Source of the DNA: Pictodentalium vernedei
Lineage: Eukaryota > Mollusca > Scaphopoda > Dentaliida > Dentaliidae
Reading direction: 5' to 3'
Assembly (NCBI GenBank): GCA_031216915.1
Contig: CM062294.1
Location: 26,598,985 to 26,662,984 of the forward strand
DNA length: 64,000 nt
Part shown: positions 35,135 through 45,645 of the stretch, piece after piece
Numbering within the stretch: the stretch's first letter is position 1
Layout: each line of letters opens with the position of its first letter
Notes under the pieces: generated by a model
What the model saw: only the letters and a program-made list of their open reading frames with translations
Told to the model about the DNA's origin: nothing
Databases searched by the model: none
Made by a program: the position numbers and the translations under genes

Positions 35135-36090
35135 ACTATGCGGCTAAGTGGAAGGTTTTTCGTCGTTGGTGTAGGGCTCATTCTGTAGATATATTCGATC
35201 CCTCTATACCCGACATTGCAAACTTTCTAGTATACTTGTTTGACGAAATCAAACTGCAGCCTGTTACTATAAAGGGTTATAGATTTATGTTATCTGATAC
35301 CTATGCACATCATGATAGTTTACAAATTGGATCTAATGTCTCTTTATCGAAGTTGGTTAGAAACTTTTCGATAAATAGACCCAGAACTCTTAGATTAATT
35401 CCTAAGTGGAATTTAGCTTGGGTTCTTCTTAAATTGAAGGAAAAGCCATTTGAACCTCTTGGGACAGTAGATTTCAAATTCTTATCTTATAAGACAGCTT
35501 TTCTCTTAGCTTTCTCTTCTGCTAGAAGAGTCAGTGAGCTTCATGCACTATCGGTGGATGATTCTCATTATCGTAGTGTTGGGAACACTATCACCTTCAC
35601 TACTAATGTGGGTTTTTTAGCTAAGAATCAGGTTCCTAATAAATATCCGGAACCTATTGTTATTAAGGCTCTTCCGTCTTCAGACGGGCGTAGGCCTTTA
35701 CTCTGTCCTGTTAGAGCATTATGTATCTATAAACAGAGATCTCAGTTTATCAGAAAGGGACGGAAACGTTTCTTTCTGTCTTTGATGCCTAATAGAAAGG
35801 ATATTTCAGTCCATTCTATTGCTAGATGGATTCAGTTAACTATCCGTACTGCTTATGAAGATTTATCTTCTTCTCAGCAGTCTGTGCTTAAGATTTCTGC
35901 TCATGAAGTAAGAGCTCTTTCTACTTCCTGGGCTTATGCTAATAGTGTTGCTATTACAGATTTAATGAAGGCTGCTTATTGGTCTCAGCCATCCACATTT
36001 ACGAATTTTTATCTCAGAAATATTGAGTCCATTTCTGGAGACCTGCATTGTTTAGGTCCGTTATCTGTTGCTCAGAATGTTGTCCACTAA
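33202..36090 (+). CDS. DIRS tyrosine recombinase ORF with long N-terminal overlap of pol
   Basis: ATG at 33,202, 962 residues, unbroken. The last 330 residues form a phage-integrase-like tyrosine recombinase that would integrate the circular DNA intermediate. An SAM-like core-binding part (about residues 640-740) precedes the catalytic part, which has Arg in SSARRVSELHAL, HEVR in ISAHEVRALSTSW, Trp in AAYWSQPST and the nucleophilic Tyr in FTNFYLRN. All are present. The first 630 residues are read from the same DNA as RT-RNase H-methyltransferase in another frame; they are Ser/Arg-rich with no domain I recognise. Extensive overlap of recombinase and RT frames is known from DIRS1. Whether the overlap is translated here or the recombinase starts internally cannot be told from sequence. 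Confidence 0.88.
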   Translation: MGVDYGRPLGERSDFGRSKDILQTKASFNSKSKVDSSSVKSAEKRRSVIRGAVSFNEERGRGRRKPGISGILQPSVSGSETRRLVPSSHRFELDKQADRRSEVLYGDDSIGQSEYSGERLCNEHRSQRCVLSRHGTSDIPKVSTLRSPRSGVSIPGDVLRIESSTLGFHSGNELGNDLLPSSFVCGNVGLPGQHSSEVRQRVNASERCSESSSIAPTSRFYSKRGEVGSGAVQVIHSSGNELRDAQQSRSSAVNQSEISQLLRSLLSARRQSHGERIYETDRSVRSRRGSHSDGAVTHTSSSNFPDSELECENSFARCRRSLVRLSETRDSDLGKHSVVNSRSSAAVAGSEFYRYDGCQSNRLGCIINPNGFEMPGSLGSAIPVQAHKHQGNDVNLACVTSLDGHYSRCSCPNPIRQYDSSGVYTESGRHSFSSVVQSNGKNPSVCVRTSRSSFGPSHTGSSECASRLPFTKGSLVAVGVDSQQTSIQSDLLPMGMANDRLICDTSQQSVADVCVSVSGSKSICSRRSVDPLGRNDRICVSSSAVNSTSIAKDKTISMQDSVGSISVATETVDKSTQVSVVGPTAEASSTGGSSFAGEIAPTPSQPARSQPSRFSVVRSFLHGKHFTGRAVDAISNCRRTSSSLNYAAKWKVFRRWCRAHSVDIFDPSIPDIANFLVYLFDEIKLQPVTIKGYRFMLSDTYAHHDSLQIGSNVSLSKLVRNFSINRPRTLRLIPKWNLAWVLLKLKEKPFEPLGTVDFKFLSYKTAFLLAFSSARRVSELHALSVDDSHYRSVGNTITFTTNVGFLAKNQVPNKYPEPIVIKALPSSDGRRPLLCPVRALCIYKQRSQFIRKGRKRFFLSLMPNRKDISVHSIARWIQLTIRTAYEDLSSSQQSVLKISAHEVRALSTSWAYANSVAITDLMKAAYWSQPSTFTNFYLRNIESISGDLHCLGPLSVAQNVVH

Positions 36091-36689
36091 ACAGTTGCAA
36101 CTATAGTTATGCAGGCTTTCTGTTCCGGCAGTGACTCCGTCCGGCTGCCCTCTTCGCTCTGGGCTATTTGACCCAGGGCAAGGGGAAGGGAGGGGGGGGG
36201 GGGGTGTTCCCTTAGGTCACCTGCTTTATAGTGAAAAGCAAGGGAATGCCTCCTCCAAGTCAGTATTTCTGAGTCGCTTCCGGGATGGTTTTAAAGTGTA
36301 ATATTAATGTTTAAATTCATTCATGTCTTATTTTTAAAGTGTAGCTCGGTGTGAAGCATTTGTATATGTCAAGTGTCAAACGGGCTTTAATATACAATAC
36401 TCGGACACTTTTAAATGACTATAAAGAGTCTCAATTCTCTGGACTACTTTATTTATTGGCTTGCTTTAAAAATAATTAGTATAAGGGTTATACTGGATGT
36501 TAATAGAGAACATGAATGTTATTGTGCTCAATTATTAAGGGTAGTGTATCTTTCTAATTTAATATTAAATAAGAAAGATACATGTAAAGCCTAATACTCC
36601 TTTTCTCCTTAAGGGGTTACCTCTTTACTATATAGTTGAGCTTATTGGATTTTCCTCTATGTCCTAGGCCCTCCAGCCTGTTTACTATT

Positions 36690-36778
36690 CAGCTAAGTCT
36701 GGGTCATTGGTACAGTATAAAAATGTTAAAAAATTTATAGTAATTTATATATTTTTTATACTTACCAATGACCCAGAC
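36690..36778. other. Internal complementary region of DIRS copy B
   Basis: CAGCTAAGTCTGGGTCATTG continuing to ATAAAAAT is the reverse complement of the left end. GTTAAAAAATTTATAG continuing to ACCCAGAC is the reverse complement of the right end. They are joined at GTT, giving the circle-junction structure. 36,091-36,689 before it is the 3' untranslated part, with a G tract near 36,190 and no gene. Confidence 0.9.
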
Positions 36779-36852
36779 GGGGATGGCCCTCCCTGGAGTT
36801 GGGAACTCTTGCCTCCCCGCTGAGTACATAGCGCTGACCAGGCACTGCCAGT

Positions 36853-37081
36853 AAGAATGATAATTGGCGCCAATTTCGGGACGTCTGCGTCACTGCGCAT
36901 GCGCAGTAGAGGCTTAGTATGGAGGTCCTTTAGGACATGATTTCTTTTTGTTTTGGATGCAAATTTTGGGGATTGGGGGGCAAAATTTGTGTTTGGCCCT
37001 GGTTTTGTTAGAGTTAGCACCAGCTAAGTCTGGGTCATTGGTAAGTATAAAAAATATATAAATTACTATAAATTTTTAAAC
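36853..37081. repeat. Right inverted terminal repeat of DIRS copy B
   Basis: Begins AAGAATGATAATTGGCGCC and ends AAATTTTTAAAC. It contains an E2F-like ATTGGCGCCAAT (36,862-36,873) and a perfect NRF-1-type palindrome CTGCGCATGCGCAG (36,893-36,906). The same palindrome is at 11,082-11,095 and 17,703-17,716 in copy A. Confidence 0.9.
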
Positions 37082-37147
37082 TTTTTCAACTGCTGAATTT
37101 GCATATTACGCGGGCGGATGCGGCTGATTCATTGGGTAAAGGGTTAA

Positions 37148-39064
37148 TCAAGCTTCAGAGTTAGGCCTTGAAAAGTCGAAAATCTGTTTCTCAGACAATC
37201 CTGCATATCACTTTTGCCTGTGGCATGCTCTCTTCCTATAATCAATGCAAACTTAAAAAAACATAAAATTAAATGGTTTATGGCTGATATTTTACTCAAG
37301 TCAATAAAATTGATAAATTTGTCCCTTTAGTGCAACAGGCTTTGCAGTGCTTTAATTGCAAAGCCTTTTTTTTTATCAAAGAATGTAATACACCACTACC
37401 CATGCTATTCTGTAGATTACGAGGCCTAAAACATAAAACAAACCACGAACATGAAGTTTTGATGGCAAAGAATAAATTACAAAAATAAAATAAAAATCTG
37501 CCTGCTCACATGCAATTTTACAAAAAATGGCCCGCGAAACAGAAGATCTGCTTTGTGGGTTTTTACAAGATTACTTTAAAACTCTGTGTGGGATCTCTAG
37601 GTTGTGAAGCAGTGATTGTTTACTGTGATAAGCAAGTTCTGTTTTACTTATAAATTAGTGTCCGGTAGACAATGCCTTTCGTGAAAGTCCTCTGAAGTGG
37701 GTAGGTAATAATAATAATTGGAATTTAGGCTTAAAAAGGTTAAAAATCTGTTCCTCAGGCCCTCCCACATCGTCCTTTTGGCTACCGCATTCTCTCTTTT
37801 TATAACCAGTGCAAACTTCAAAAAAATAAAAATTAAGTGGTTTATATCTGATATTTTACCCAAGTTAATAAAATTGATAAATTGGTCCCTTGAGTGCAAC
37901 AAGGCATTGCAATACTTTGGTATAAACAATATTTATTTCAAACACTTTCTCTACTTCATACAATTTCTAACAATAATCCATGGTGTGGATTCGGCAGTAA
38001 GCTAACAGCTTATAAGTGACCGCCTCCACTCACACAACAGTTACAAATAACAATGAGAAAACGATGAGAAAGATCTAATCAGTCAAACCTTCGTAGCTTG
38101 TGAACCATTTTCTAGTACGAAAGGATAATTGGGAGAAGAAATGAAAAGAAAAGAAAATATGAGAGATTGAATTTATTTATAACTATGGAATACTTTAGCA
38201 TTGCAAAGCCTTCTTGCACTCAAGGGGTAAAATACACCACCACCCATGCTGTTCTGGACTGTAGATTATGAGGCCTGAGACATAAAACGACCAAGGACAT
38301 GATCTTCTGATGGCAAAGAAATAATTACAAAAAATAATATAAAAAGCCGCCGCCCACATGCTATTTTACAAAAAATGGCCTGAGAAACTGAAAATCTACT
38401 TTATGAGGCCATATATAGCAGACATGTCATAATGTTAAAAGTTCCAGGGCGCTGAACAACATCAAACAAGCATTACTAGATGTTAATACAGTATAGAAAT
38501 GAATGACTGGCTGAACTTGATTTCATATTTATTGTTGCAATGATGATATAGGCTTAGTTGCTTAAAGTGACTTTACATGCCACTAGATAAGCAATTCAGA
38601 GACTTAACCCTTGACCCCGAAAGGCCTATATCCGACCTTTATGACCTCAGAATGGGTGCCCTTAGCATGTCATCATGAGGAGGCCCTTCTGACAACAAAC
38701 AAATTAGTTAGGCAGTGGCTTCTAGTCAAGTCTTGGCTGCCTTAATAGGCAGCTAAGACTTGACTAGAAATCACTGCTAAGCCACTGGACGTATACAAGT
38801 TGTGGGCAGGTGTGAATTCAGGACAATTTTCAAGACCCTTAAGGGTTAAGGGTCTGGACAAATTTCTTGAGTCCCCACTAGAGCACCACCTGCGCATTGC
38901 CAGTAGCTAAGGAGTGACTTCTAGTGAAGTCTTGGCTGCCCATTTAGGTAAAAACATGACTAGAAACCACTGCCAAAGTAATATGTCTATTTTAGGCAGG
39001 ATCTCCTCATAAGTGCATGTTAAGGGTACCTGTTCTGAGGACGTAAAAGTAGGAAATGGGCCTT
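37148..39064. repeat. Duplicated non-coding block and a TTAA MITE
   Basis: The segment 37,160-37,560 recurs in two parts at about 37,725-37,925 and 38,230-38,410 (shared GCAAACTTCAAAAAAATAAA-type and TACACCACCACCCATGC phrases), separated by about 300 unrelated bases. 38,604-38,849 has ends TTAACCCTTGA and AAGGGTTAA and a TCAAGTCTTGGCTGCC hairpin. A partial relative of that hairpin follows at 38,905-38,985. No gene is supported. Confidence 0.55.
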
Positions 39065-39304
39065 TTAACCTTTACCCAACACAGACGATATCAAAATTTA
39101 TTATTTTAAATATAATTTTTTTTAAATTTTTCAAAAAATTTCATGAAAACCATAAAATGTGACCCCTCATTGGAACGAGCTCAATGAGCTCGTTCCAATG
39201 AGGGATCACATGATATGGTTTTGTTGAAATGTTTTGAAAAATTAAAGTTTTTCAACTACTCAATTTGCATATTACGTGGGCAGATTCGTTAGGTAAAGGA
39301 TTAA
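39065..39304. mobile_element. TTAA MITE, family 1
   Basis: Ends TTAACCTTTACCCAACAC and TTAGGTAAAGGATTAA, with central hairpin GAACGAGCTCAATGAGCTCG. It is complete and close to the 3,479 copy. 39,305-39,840 to its right shows no feature. Confidence 0.8.
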
Positions 39305-39840
39305 AGGTTAACGTATTATTCCTGGACTTTCTTCTGTTCTATGCTGTTAGTTGAAGCACTTTTGGAAAGCGTCGGGTAGCTTTCAAATATTTTATAATAT
39401 TTAAGCATTTATCATTTAATGTGAATATACTCAGATATGTTGTCCTCAGCACAACATGAGCAAATAGAATTACTAGCTTGGCCTGAAATGAAGGGGGGTG
39501 GGTGAACCCCCATCCCATCACCAACAACCCCAACCATATCTGTCGTAAATTTTTGCTGTTTGTCGGAAAAATTGTTGGTTGGTTGAATGCCAACATTTTC
39601 TCTGAAAGTCACTAATTTGAAAAAAGTTGACCATTTAGAAATCCACATTTTTCATTACTCAAAAAATGTTTCAAATATTTTTGTACTAAAGTGTTTGTTA
39701 TAAGTGTAAGTCAGTCGAGTCATGTACACACACAAAAAATGTGTTTTATTATTATTTTAGAGAATTACTTTTGTTACACACAAATAAATCTTTAAAATAA
39801 GAAGAAATGAAAGTTTTGACCTGTTTTATTTATTATTGTT

Positions 39841-41033
39841 TTAACCCTATGAACCCCAGAGGCTGCTTTTCCGGCCCAGTAATATGATTTATTATGCCAG
39901 TAATTGTTATTGACCAATCAGCTTCCATATCTGGTGACCGTATATGAGACTGTGTATCATCGAGCTGACCGCATATAGAGCTTATATACAGTCAGTCCCG
40001 ACATTTCATTTTTGACATCCATTTTGCGTGTTCAACGAACAACAAATGTGTGTGTCTGTTGAGCAACGCACAATTATAATATATTTCTTCCGGTCTTTGA
40101 GAAATTTTAGTAAACAAATGTAAATAAATACAATAAATAAACCACTAAAACGACATGTATAGAAGCCAACTGGCACTGTCTGAGATGAACTCCAGCGAAA
40201 ATCCTTACTTGAATAATCTGCCTTTCTCATTTCATGCAAATATTTTTGAGTTACTCTCCCTGGACTGTAAATTTATTATCTGTTTTGATTTGAATGATTG
40301 AACTTGAAGGTTGATCGATATCGAACCTAAATTACACTTTTGGTTGTGTCTTTTTCAAAGGACTGGCATAATAAATACGTTATGGGGCTTTCAGGGGGCG
40401 TATATGGTGTGATATAAGGCTCAGCAAGATCAATATTACAGTTAAAACTGGAAGTCCTGTCACGAATAGTGCGCTTATGTAGGCTTAATAGCGCGTTGGA
40501 ATTGCGCGCAATTGCCATATCGAATGGCATCCGAACCACGGCAGGTTCTCCTGGTTACTCATAGCAAACACATGCAATGTTTCTGCCAATGGACCTCCGG
40601 GTTACCCGGAGGTCCATTGGCTAAAACATTGCTTGTGCACAGGCCATATGTACAGAATTTGATAGCTTTACTTGGGCCATAACATGCATATTAACATGCA
40701 TATCAACGTGCTATTTGTGCACATTTCATGACAGGACTTCTAGTTTTAACTGTAGGCTTGGCCTTTGGCCTCGCCTAATATTGATCTTACTTCACCTTGT
40801 GTCACACCATATTTGCCCCCTGAAAGCCCCATAATGTATAATATCATAGTTTCATGAAGTAGGTTGACTTTGGAGTGAAGGTGTGGTGTAGACCAATCAA
40901 TATTTTCAACGTGCAGCTTCCAAGCTGCATGTTGAAAATACTAATTGGTCTATCCCCAAATAAAGAATATGGACTCTTCCAATTGTTGCCATTCAACTGA
41001 TATGGAAGATGCCACTTGGTTTTAAAGGGTTAA
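39841..41033. mobile_element. TTAA element carrying two nested palindromic insertions
   Basis: Outer ends TTAACCCTATGAACCCC and, reversed, TTAACCCTTTAAAACC. Inside, 40,379-40,438 and 40,753-40,845 are inverted copies of one another (TTATGGGGCTTTCAGGGGGC at the outer ends, GATCAATATTA at the inner ends). They flank an intact family-0 MITE at 40,439-40,752. A further hairpin (GACCAATCAATATTTTC and complement) lies at 40,893-40,955. The outermost level is the least certain. Confidence 0.5.
40439..40752. mobile_element. TA-flanked MITE, family 0, copy 2 (intact)
   Basis: Ends CAGTTAAAACTGGAAGTCC and GGACTTCTAGTTTTAACTG, flanked by TA on both sides. The central hairpin is GGACCTCCGGGTTACCCGGAGGTCC in parts. 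It inserted into the middle of another palindromic repeat. Confidence 0.85.
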
Positions 41034-41207
41034 AGATGTATATTGAATTTATGTTACAAGTTTGTATCAGCATTCAACATCCAAAAATTTCAGCTTTCTC
41101 TCAACCCCCCTCCCCCCACCCGTTAATCATCCATTTCTGATACACTAAAAAGTCTTAGTCTTACTTTGTGCTAATTATCAACATGAATGTGCTCTCTTTA
41201 ATTAATA

Positions 41208-41422
41208 TTAACTGGTAGAGTGCTGGAAGCCCATATTTGGGCTTTATTCTTTAGTGCCGGTACTGCAATTTAAAAGCTTCATATTCTGTGGATGTGTTTC
41301 ATATTATCTTTGAAGTGGTATTATTTTATCCGTTAGGATTTGCCTTGTTACAATTTATAACAAGGCAAAATTGCACAAAGAAATTTTAAGGACCAAAAAT
41401 AATTTAGCACTCTACCAGTTAA
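41208..41422. mobile_element. TTAA MITE, family 2, reverse orientation
   Basis: Ends TTAACTGGTAGAGTGCT and AGCACTCTACCAGTTAA. The TGGAAGCCCATATTTGGGCT segment is near the left end, opposite to the 8,744 copy. The central hairpin is shortened. Confidence 0.8.
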
Positions 41423-41719
41423 CATTGTACCATTTCCTGGGAGATTCCAATATGTGAGGTAATGACGTTAAATGATTATCTTTCAAAATTTTTCCAATGT
41501 CAAGGACCTGAGTTGGACCGACAACAACACGTCTCACTTCAAATGGAAGGGAGCAAAACAAAGTACAGTGCAATAACAAAAGACTGCTTGTACATTTATA
41601 GAGCTCTTAACTCTTTGCGTGCTGTCAGTGGACTTTTCTGATAAAATAGGATCTGGTGAACAATACCAGGGTCCAGGATGGAAATCCTTGTAACCTGTCG
41701 AGTGCTAATGGAGTTGAAG

Positions 41720-42838
41720 TCCCAAAAGTGGGCAGTCTGGTAACCATTATGCCAAGTGGAGGTTCTCAAAAGTGGGCAGTCTGGTAACCATTATGCCAAG
41801 TGGAAGTCCTCAAAAGTGGACAGTCTGGTAACCATCATGCCAAGTGGAAGTCCTCAAAAGTGGACAGTCTGGTAACCATTATGCCAAGTGGAGGTTCTCA
41901 AAAGTGGGCAGTCTGGTAACCATTATGCCAAGTGGAAGTCCTCAAAAGTGGACAGTCTGGTAACCATTATGCCAAGTGAAGGTTCTCAAAAGTGGACAGT
42001 CTGGTAACCATTATGCCAAGTGGAAGTTCTCAAAAGTGGACAGTCTGGTAACCATTATGCCAAGTGGAAGTCCTCAAAAGTGGACAGTCTGGTAACCATT
42101 ATGCCAAGTGGAAGTCCTCAAAAGTGGGCAGACTGGTAACCATTATGCCAAGAGGAAGTCCTCAAAAGTGGGCAGTCTGGTAACCATTATGCCAAGTGGA
42201 AGTCCTCAAAAGTGGACAGTCTGGTAACCACTATGCCAGGTGGAAGTCCTCAAAAGTGGACAGCCTGGTAACCATTATGCCAAGTGGAAGTCCTCAAAAG
42301 TGGACAGTCTGGTAACCATTATGCCAAGTGGAAGTCCTCAAAAGTGGACAGTCTGGTAACCATTATGCCAAGTGGAAGTCCTCAAAAGTGGACAGTCTGG
42401 TAACCATTATGCCAAGTGGAAGTCCTCAAAAGTGGACAGTCTGGTAACCATTATGCCAAGTGGAAGTCCTCAAAAGTGGACAGTCTGGTAACCATTATGC
42501 CAAGTGGAGGTTCTCAAAAGTGGACAGTCTGGTAACCATTATGCCAAGTGAAGGTTCTCAAAAGTGGTCAGTTTGGTAACCATTATGCCAAGTGGAAGTC
42601 CCCAAAAGTGGGCCGTCTGGTAACTATTATGCCAAGTGGAAGCCCTCAAAAGTGGGCCGTCTGGTAACCATTATGCCAAGTGGAAGTCCTCAAAAGTGGA
42701 CAGTCTGGTAACCATTATGCCAAGTGGAAGTCCTCAAAAGTGGACAGTCTGGTAACCATTATGCCAAGTGGAAGCCCTCAAAAGTGGACAGTCTGGTAAC
42801 CATAATGCCAAGTGGAAGTCCCCAAAAGTGGGCAGCAT
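41720..42838. repeat. 44-bp minisatellite, about 25 copies
   Basis: Head-to-tail monomer CCATTATGCCAAGTGGAAGT continuing CCTCAAAAGTGGACAGTCTG and GTAA. Copies differ by single bases (GGACAG/GGGCAG/GGGCCG, GGAAGTCC/GGAGGTTC). 41,423-41,719 before it and 42,839-43,059 after it contain no recognised feature. Confidence 0.9.
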
Positions 42839-43059
42839 AGATAAAAACAAATAGCTAAACTTAAATTTATTTTTGTATTGTAATCATGATATTATTACAA
42901 TATTCGCTCTCGTCCAATATGAAATGAACTAACACCATATATACCATATTAGGCCACCAACAAACTGTGTAACGAATATATCTTACCGACTGCTGTATCG
43001 ATGCACAGAACTAATCACAACAGCAATCAAAATTCAATGAAAGAATTCTCACAATCTGT

Positions 43060-43236
43060 TCATGTGTCTTTGCCTTGTTACAATTTATGGGAGAGTACAT
43101 GCAGTCTCCCATAAATTGTAACAAGGCAAATTCATACATACCAAACAGTTTCATTTCGAAGGTAACATGACACACGTCCACAGAATATGAAGCCTTTTAA
43201 GTTGCCTAACCTGCACTTCAGACCAAATATGGGCTT
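43060..43236. mobile_element. TTAA MITE, family 2, incomplete
   Basis: The hairpin TTACAATTTATGGGAGAG and complement, and the right-hand interior (ATGAAGCC, TGGGCTTCCA) are present. Both TTAA termini are missing. 43,237-43,459 holds nothing else recognised. Confidence 0.6.
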
Positions 43237-43459
43237 CCAACAATCAATCTTTCAACTTGAAGCGTTTATCGGCTGCCGCCATTTTGAATAATCAATGAAC
43301 AAAGGGGAGATTACCCATAGCTGTCAGCGTATATTGATGTTGACAGGCAGTATATGGTTTTATATTCTGTCTGCATGTGACGTCTTTGAACCAATGATAT
43401 TCCCAGATACTTGTAGGAGGTAAGATATAGCCATATATGCTTGAAGTTACAGATCAATA

Positions 43460-43815
43460 AAAAATGGATAAGTGCGCTAGTATCTCATGCCAGAGGTCCT
43501 GGGATCGATCCCCGGTCGGGGAAAGTTCTCGAGGTGTCTGAACACACTCTGTCGGCAATTGTGGAATTCATGCTGCCACAGCATTCCATCCTATCGGTTG
43601 GGGAACTAAAATGGCTGTCCTCTGTGCAGAGATAGACACACTCCATGCATGCTAAAGATCCCTTCGTAATATTTGAGAAGAGCGAGGCCACGAAGTTGCC
43701 GCTGCGAAGGTCATCCCACACATCTACGCCATTGGGCCAAGAAGAGGCATTAATATAAGTTGTGTAACTTGTTCGCCAATCCTTGTAAAACAAATAAGAT
43801 TAAATAAACAATAAA
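43460..43815 (+). mobile_element. tRNA-derived SINE
   Basis: A tRNA-like head with a B-box-like GGGATCGATCCCC at 43,499-43,511, an unrelated body with CATGCTAAAGATCCC, and an A-rich tail (AACAATAAAAAATG). The head resembles the SINE at 45,646-45,840. Transcription by RNA polymerase III is inferred from the B box. The short ORFs over it are incidental. Confidence 0.55.
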
Positions 43816-44260
43816 AAATGAGTTATTTTGAGAATTTTGAATTTAAGTTAAGATCACTGCAAATCTTGGCCTGAAGCCAATAATATGAAAATTTTACAAT
43901 TGTATTATTTGGAATTGTTCTTCTAACTATTAATATAACTGACTAAAATGAATCATTAGCATTTTAAAAGATCTGGCAGTTTGCCAGTTGGCAAATTGCC
44001 AAATCTTTGAAAATGCTAATGGTTCATTTTAGCCCATTTAAACACAATTTTAGAAAATTCAATTGTACAAGTTTTATACTTTTGACCCCTTCGTGTCAAC
44101 TAGATATTTTTATTGCATAAGGGCCTCCACTGTTTAGAGAAGCAGTGTTGAACTATGAAGAAATGTTTCTTTGTTAATATATTACTGGATACATGTATAT
44201 ATGTATATATAATATTGTACATTTTTCTGTGTATGAAATAAAACAGGTTACACATAATTA
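43816..44260. other. AT-rich, one imperfect palindrome
   Basis: 43,944-44,038 pairs CTAAAATGAATCATTAGCAT with its near complement around GGCAGTTTGCCAGTTGGC. Otherwise no feature. Confidence 0.4.
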
Positions 44261-44833
44261 TTACTTTCCAAAGTGTGATTTATTGGGATTTCCAGGTTTG
44301 ATTATAAACAATAACTTCACAAGTGAATTATGCAGTCAACAATTGTGTCATGTATCCGTGCGCGCAAACGAAGATGCTTTGCCACGGATGTAATGGGGAC
44401 TTCATTTTTTGGTTTTTTTTTTTTAACCTTTTACCTGACATGAAAAGCAGACGACACTTGCAAAAAAAATTCTTGAATAACTATTATTTTCATTTTTTGT
44501 CGCAAAAACATAGGGTATGACCCCTCATTGGAACGAGCTCGACGAGACAAAAAATGAAACAATAATGAAAATTAACTGGCGAGTTTTGAGAATAATGCTG
44601 GCCGTTTTTTGGCCGTTACGTTAGGTAAAGGGTTAAATAATATAATTATAGTTAATAATGAAAAGTAATGAACAGAGTAATCGCTTGACTGGACTGGTTA
44701 CGCGAAATAATTCATTCGAGGCGAGGGACTATATTGTAAAACACTTGTGCGCACTCGTGTTTGTACAATGTCCTTCACCTCTCATGAATTATTTCATAAC
44801 CTGTCCAGCCCAGCGATTACTCTCCATTAAATT
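44261..44833. repeat. Composite dispersed repeat, copy 2
   Basis: Matches 10,137-10,735 from TTACTTTCCAAAGTGTGATT through the AGCGATTAC end, including the internal MITE. Confidence 0.7.
44423..44636. mobile_element. TTAA MITE, family 1, central hairpin half deleted
   Basis: Ends TTAACCTTTTACCTGAC and GTTAGGTAAAGGGTTAA. The right half of the central palindrome is missing: GAGCTCGACGA runs straight into GACAAAAAATG. Confidence 0.75.
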
Positions 44834-45026
44834 GTCACTTAAGATTGAAAATAAACACTAAGATATGTTGGGCAATGTTATCCTCAAAATGCAGTATTTC
44901 AAGTTTCTCTTTCCTCCATGATACAACTAGAAATTCAACCAATTCAGTCTGGTTTGTGGGAACATTGGCAAGTGAAGTAGTGCCTGTGTACAGTGGTAAA
45001 CAACCGCTGTTTTTCCTGGTCAAATA

Positions 45027-45340
45027 CAGTTAAAACTAGAAGTCCTGTCATGAAATGCGCACAAATAGCACATTGATATGCGCGTATTGTACGCGTTATG
45101 GCCCAAAGTAAAGCTATCAAATTCTGTATATATGGCCTGTGCACAAGCAATGTTTCAGCCAATGGACCTCCGGGTAACCCGGAGGTCCATTGGCAGAAAC
45201 ATTGCATGTGTTTGCTATGGGTAACCAGGAGAACCTGTCGTGCTTTGGATGCCATTCGATTCAACAATTGCGCGCAATTCCAACGCGCAATCAAGCCTAG
45301 ATAAGCGCACTATTCGTGACAGGACTTCTAGTTTTAACTG
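45027..45340. mobile_element. TA-flanked MITE, family 0, copy 3 (intact)
   Basis: Ends CAGTTAAAACTAGAAGTCC and GGACTTCTAGTTTTAACTG with TA at 45,025-45,026 and 45,341-45,342. Same 314-bp length as copy 2. Confidence 0.88.
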
Positions 45341-45645
45341 TAGGACCTTGACGCCATTACCAAGAGTGGAAAGTCCCCTAAAAGGGGCAACATGGGTATA
45401 CAATACATTCGCCGTGGACTGGTTGTGTGTGCGGTGATGTCCACGCATGCATTTACTGGGTAATAAAAATCAGCAGCAAAATTTTAATTAATTAAATTTT
45501 TGATGATTATTCCTATAATTCGTGTTAGGAATCTAATTTTATTATATCTGAAAATATTGCCCACCTGTGGAATGTGACCAGTCCATGGCGGCTGTAATGT
45601 AAATGATTAGCTAAATAAATAAATAAATATATAAATAATTAAATG

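Larger units (their letters stand above)
29955..37081 (+). mobile_element. DIRS-type retrotransposon, well-preserved copy B
   Basis: Bounded by inverted terminal repeats (about 29,955-30,157 and 36,853-37,081; core TACCAATGACCCAGACTTAG), with an internal complementary region at 36,690-36,778. Gene order is Gag-like, RT-RNase H-methyltransferase-like pol, and tyrosine recombinase overlapping pol. DIRS elements replicate by reverse transcription and integrate through a circular intermediate with a tyrosine recombinase instead of a DDE integrase, so they leave no target duplication (established knowledge); the host MITE confirms this here. Gag and recombinase frames are intact. Pol has one stop and an altered RT active-site residue, so this copy is probably not autonomous. 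Confidence 0.95.
29787..37147. mobile_element. TTAA MITE, family 1, split by DIRS copy B
   Basis: The left part 29,787-29,954 starts TTAACCCTTTACCCAATGC. The right part 37,082-37,147 ends CATTGGGTAAAGGGTTAA. Compared with the copy at 3,479-3,728, joining the two parts gives a continuous element: the left part ends TAATAT, the right part begins TTTTTCAACTGC, and the reference reads TAATATTTTTTCAACTGC. No base is gained or lost at the join, so the intervening 7,127 bases are an insertion without target-site duplication. Confidence 0.9.

Noticed and set aside
29955..37081. Ngaro- or LTR-type retrotransposon
   Set aside because: Ends are inverted and an internal complementary region is present, as in DIRS1-like elements; no DDE integrase or direct LTRs.
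44944..45294. ORFs of 60-116 codons over family-0 MITEs
   Set aside because: Palindromic MITE sequence gives paired frames on both strands; no protein features.
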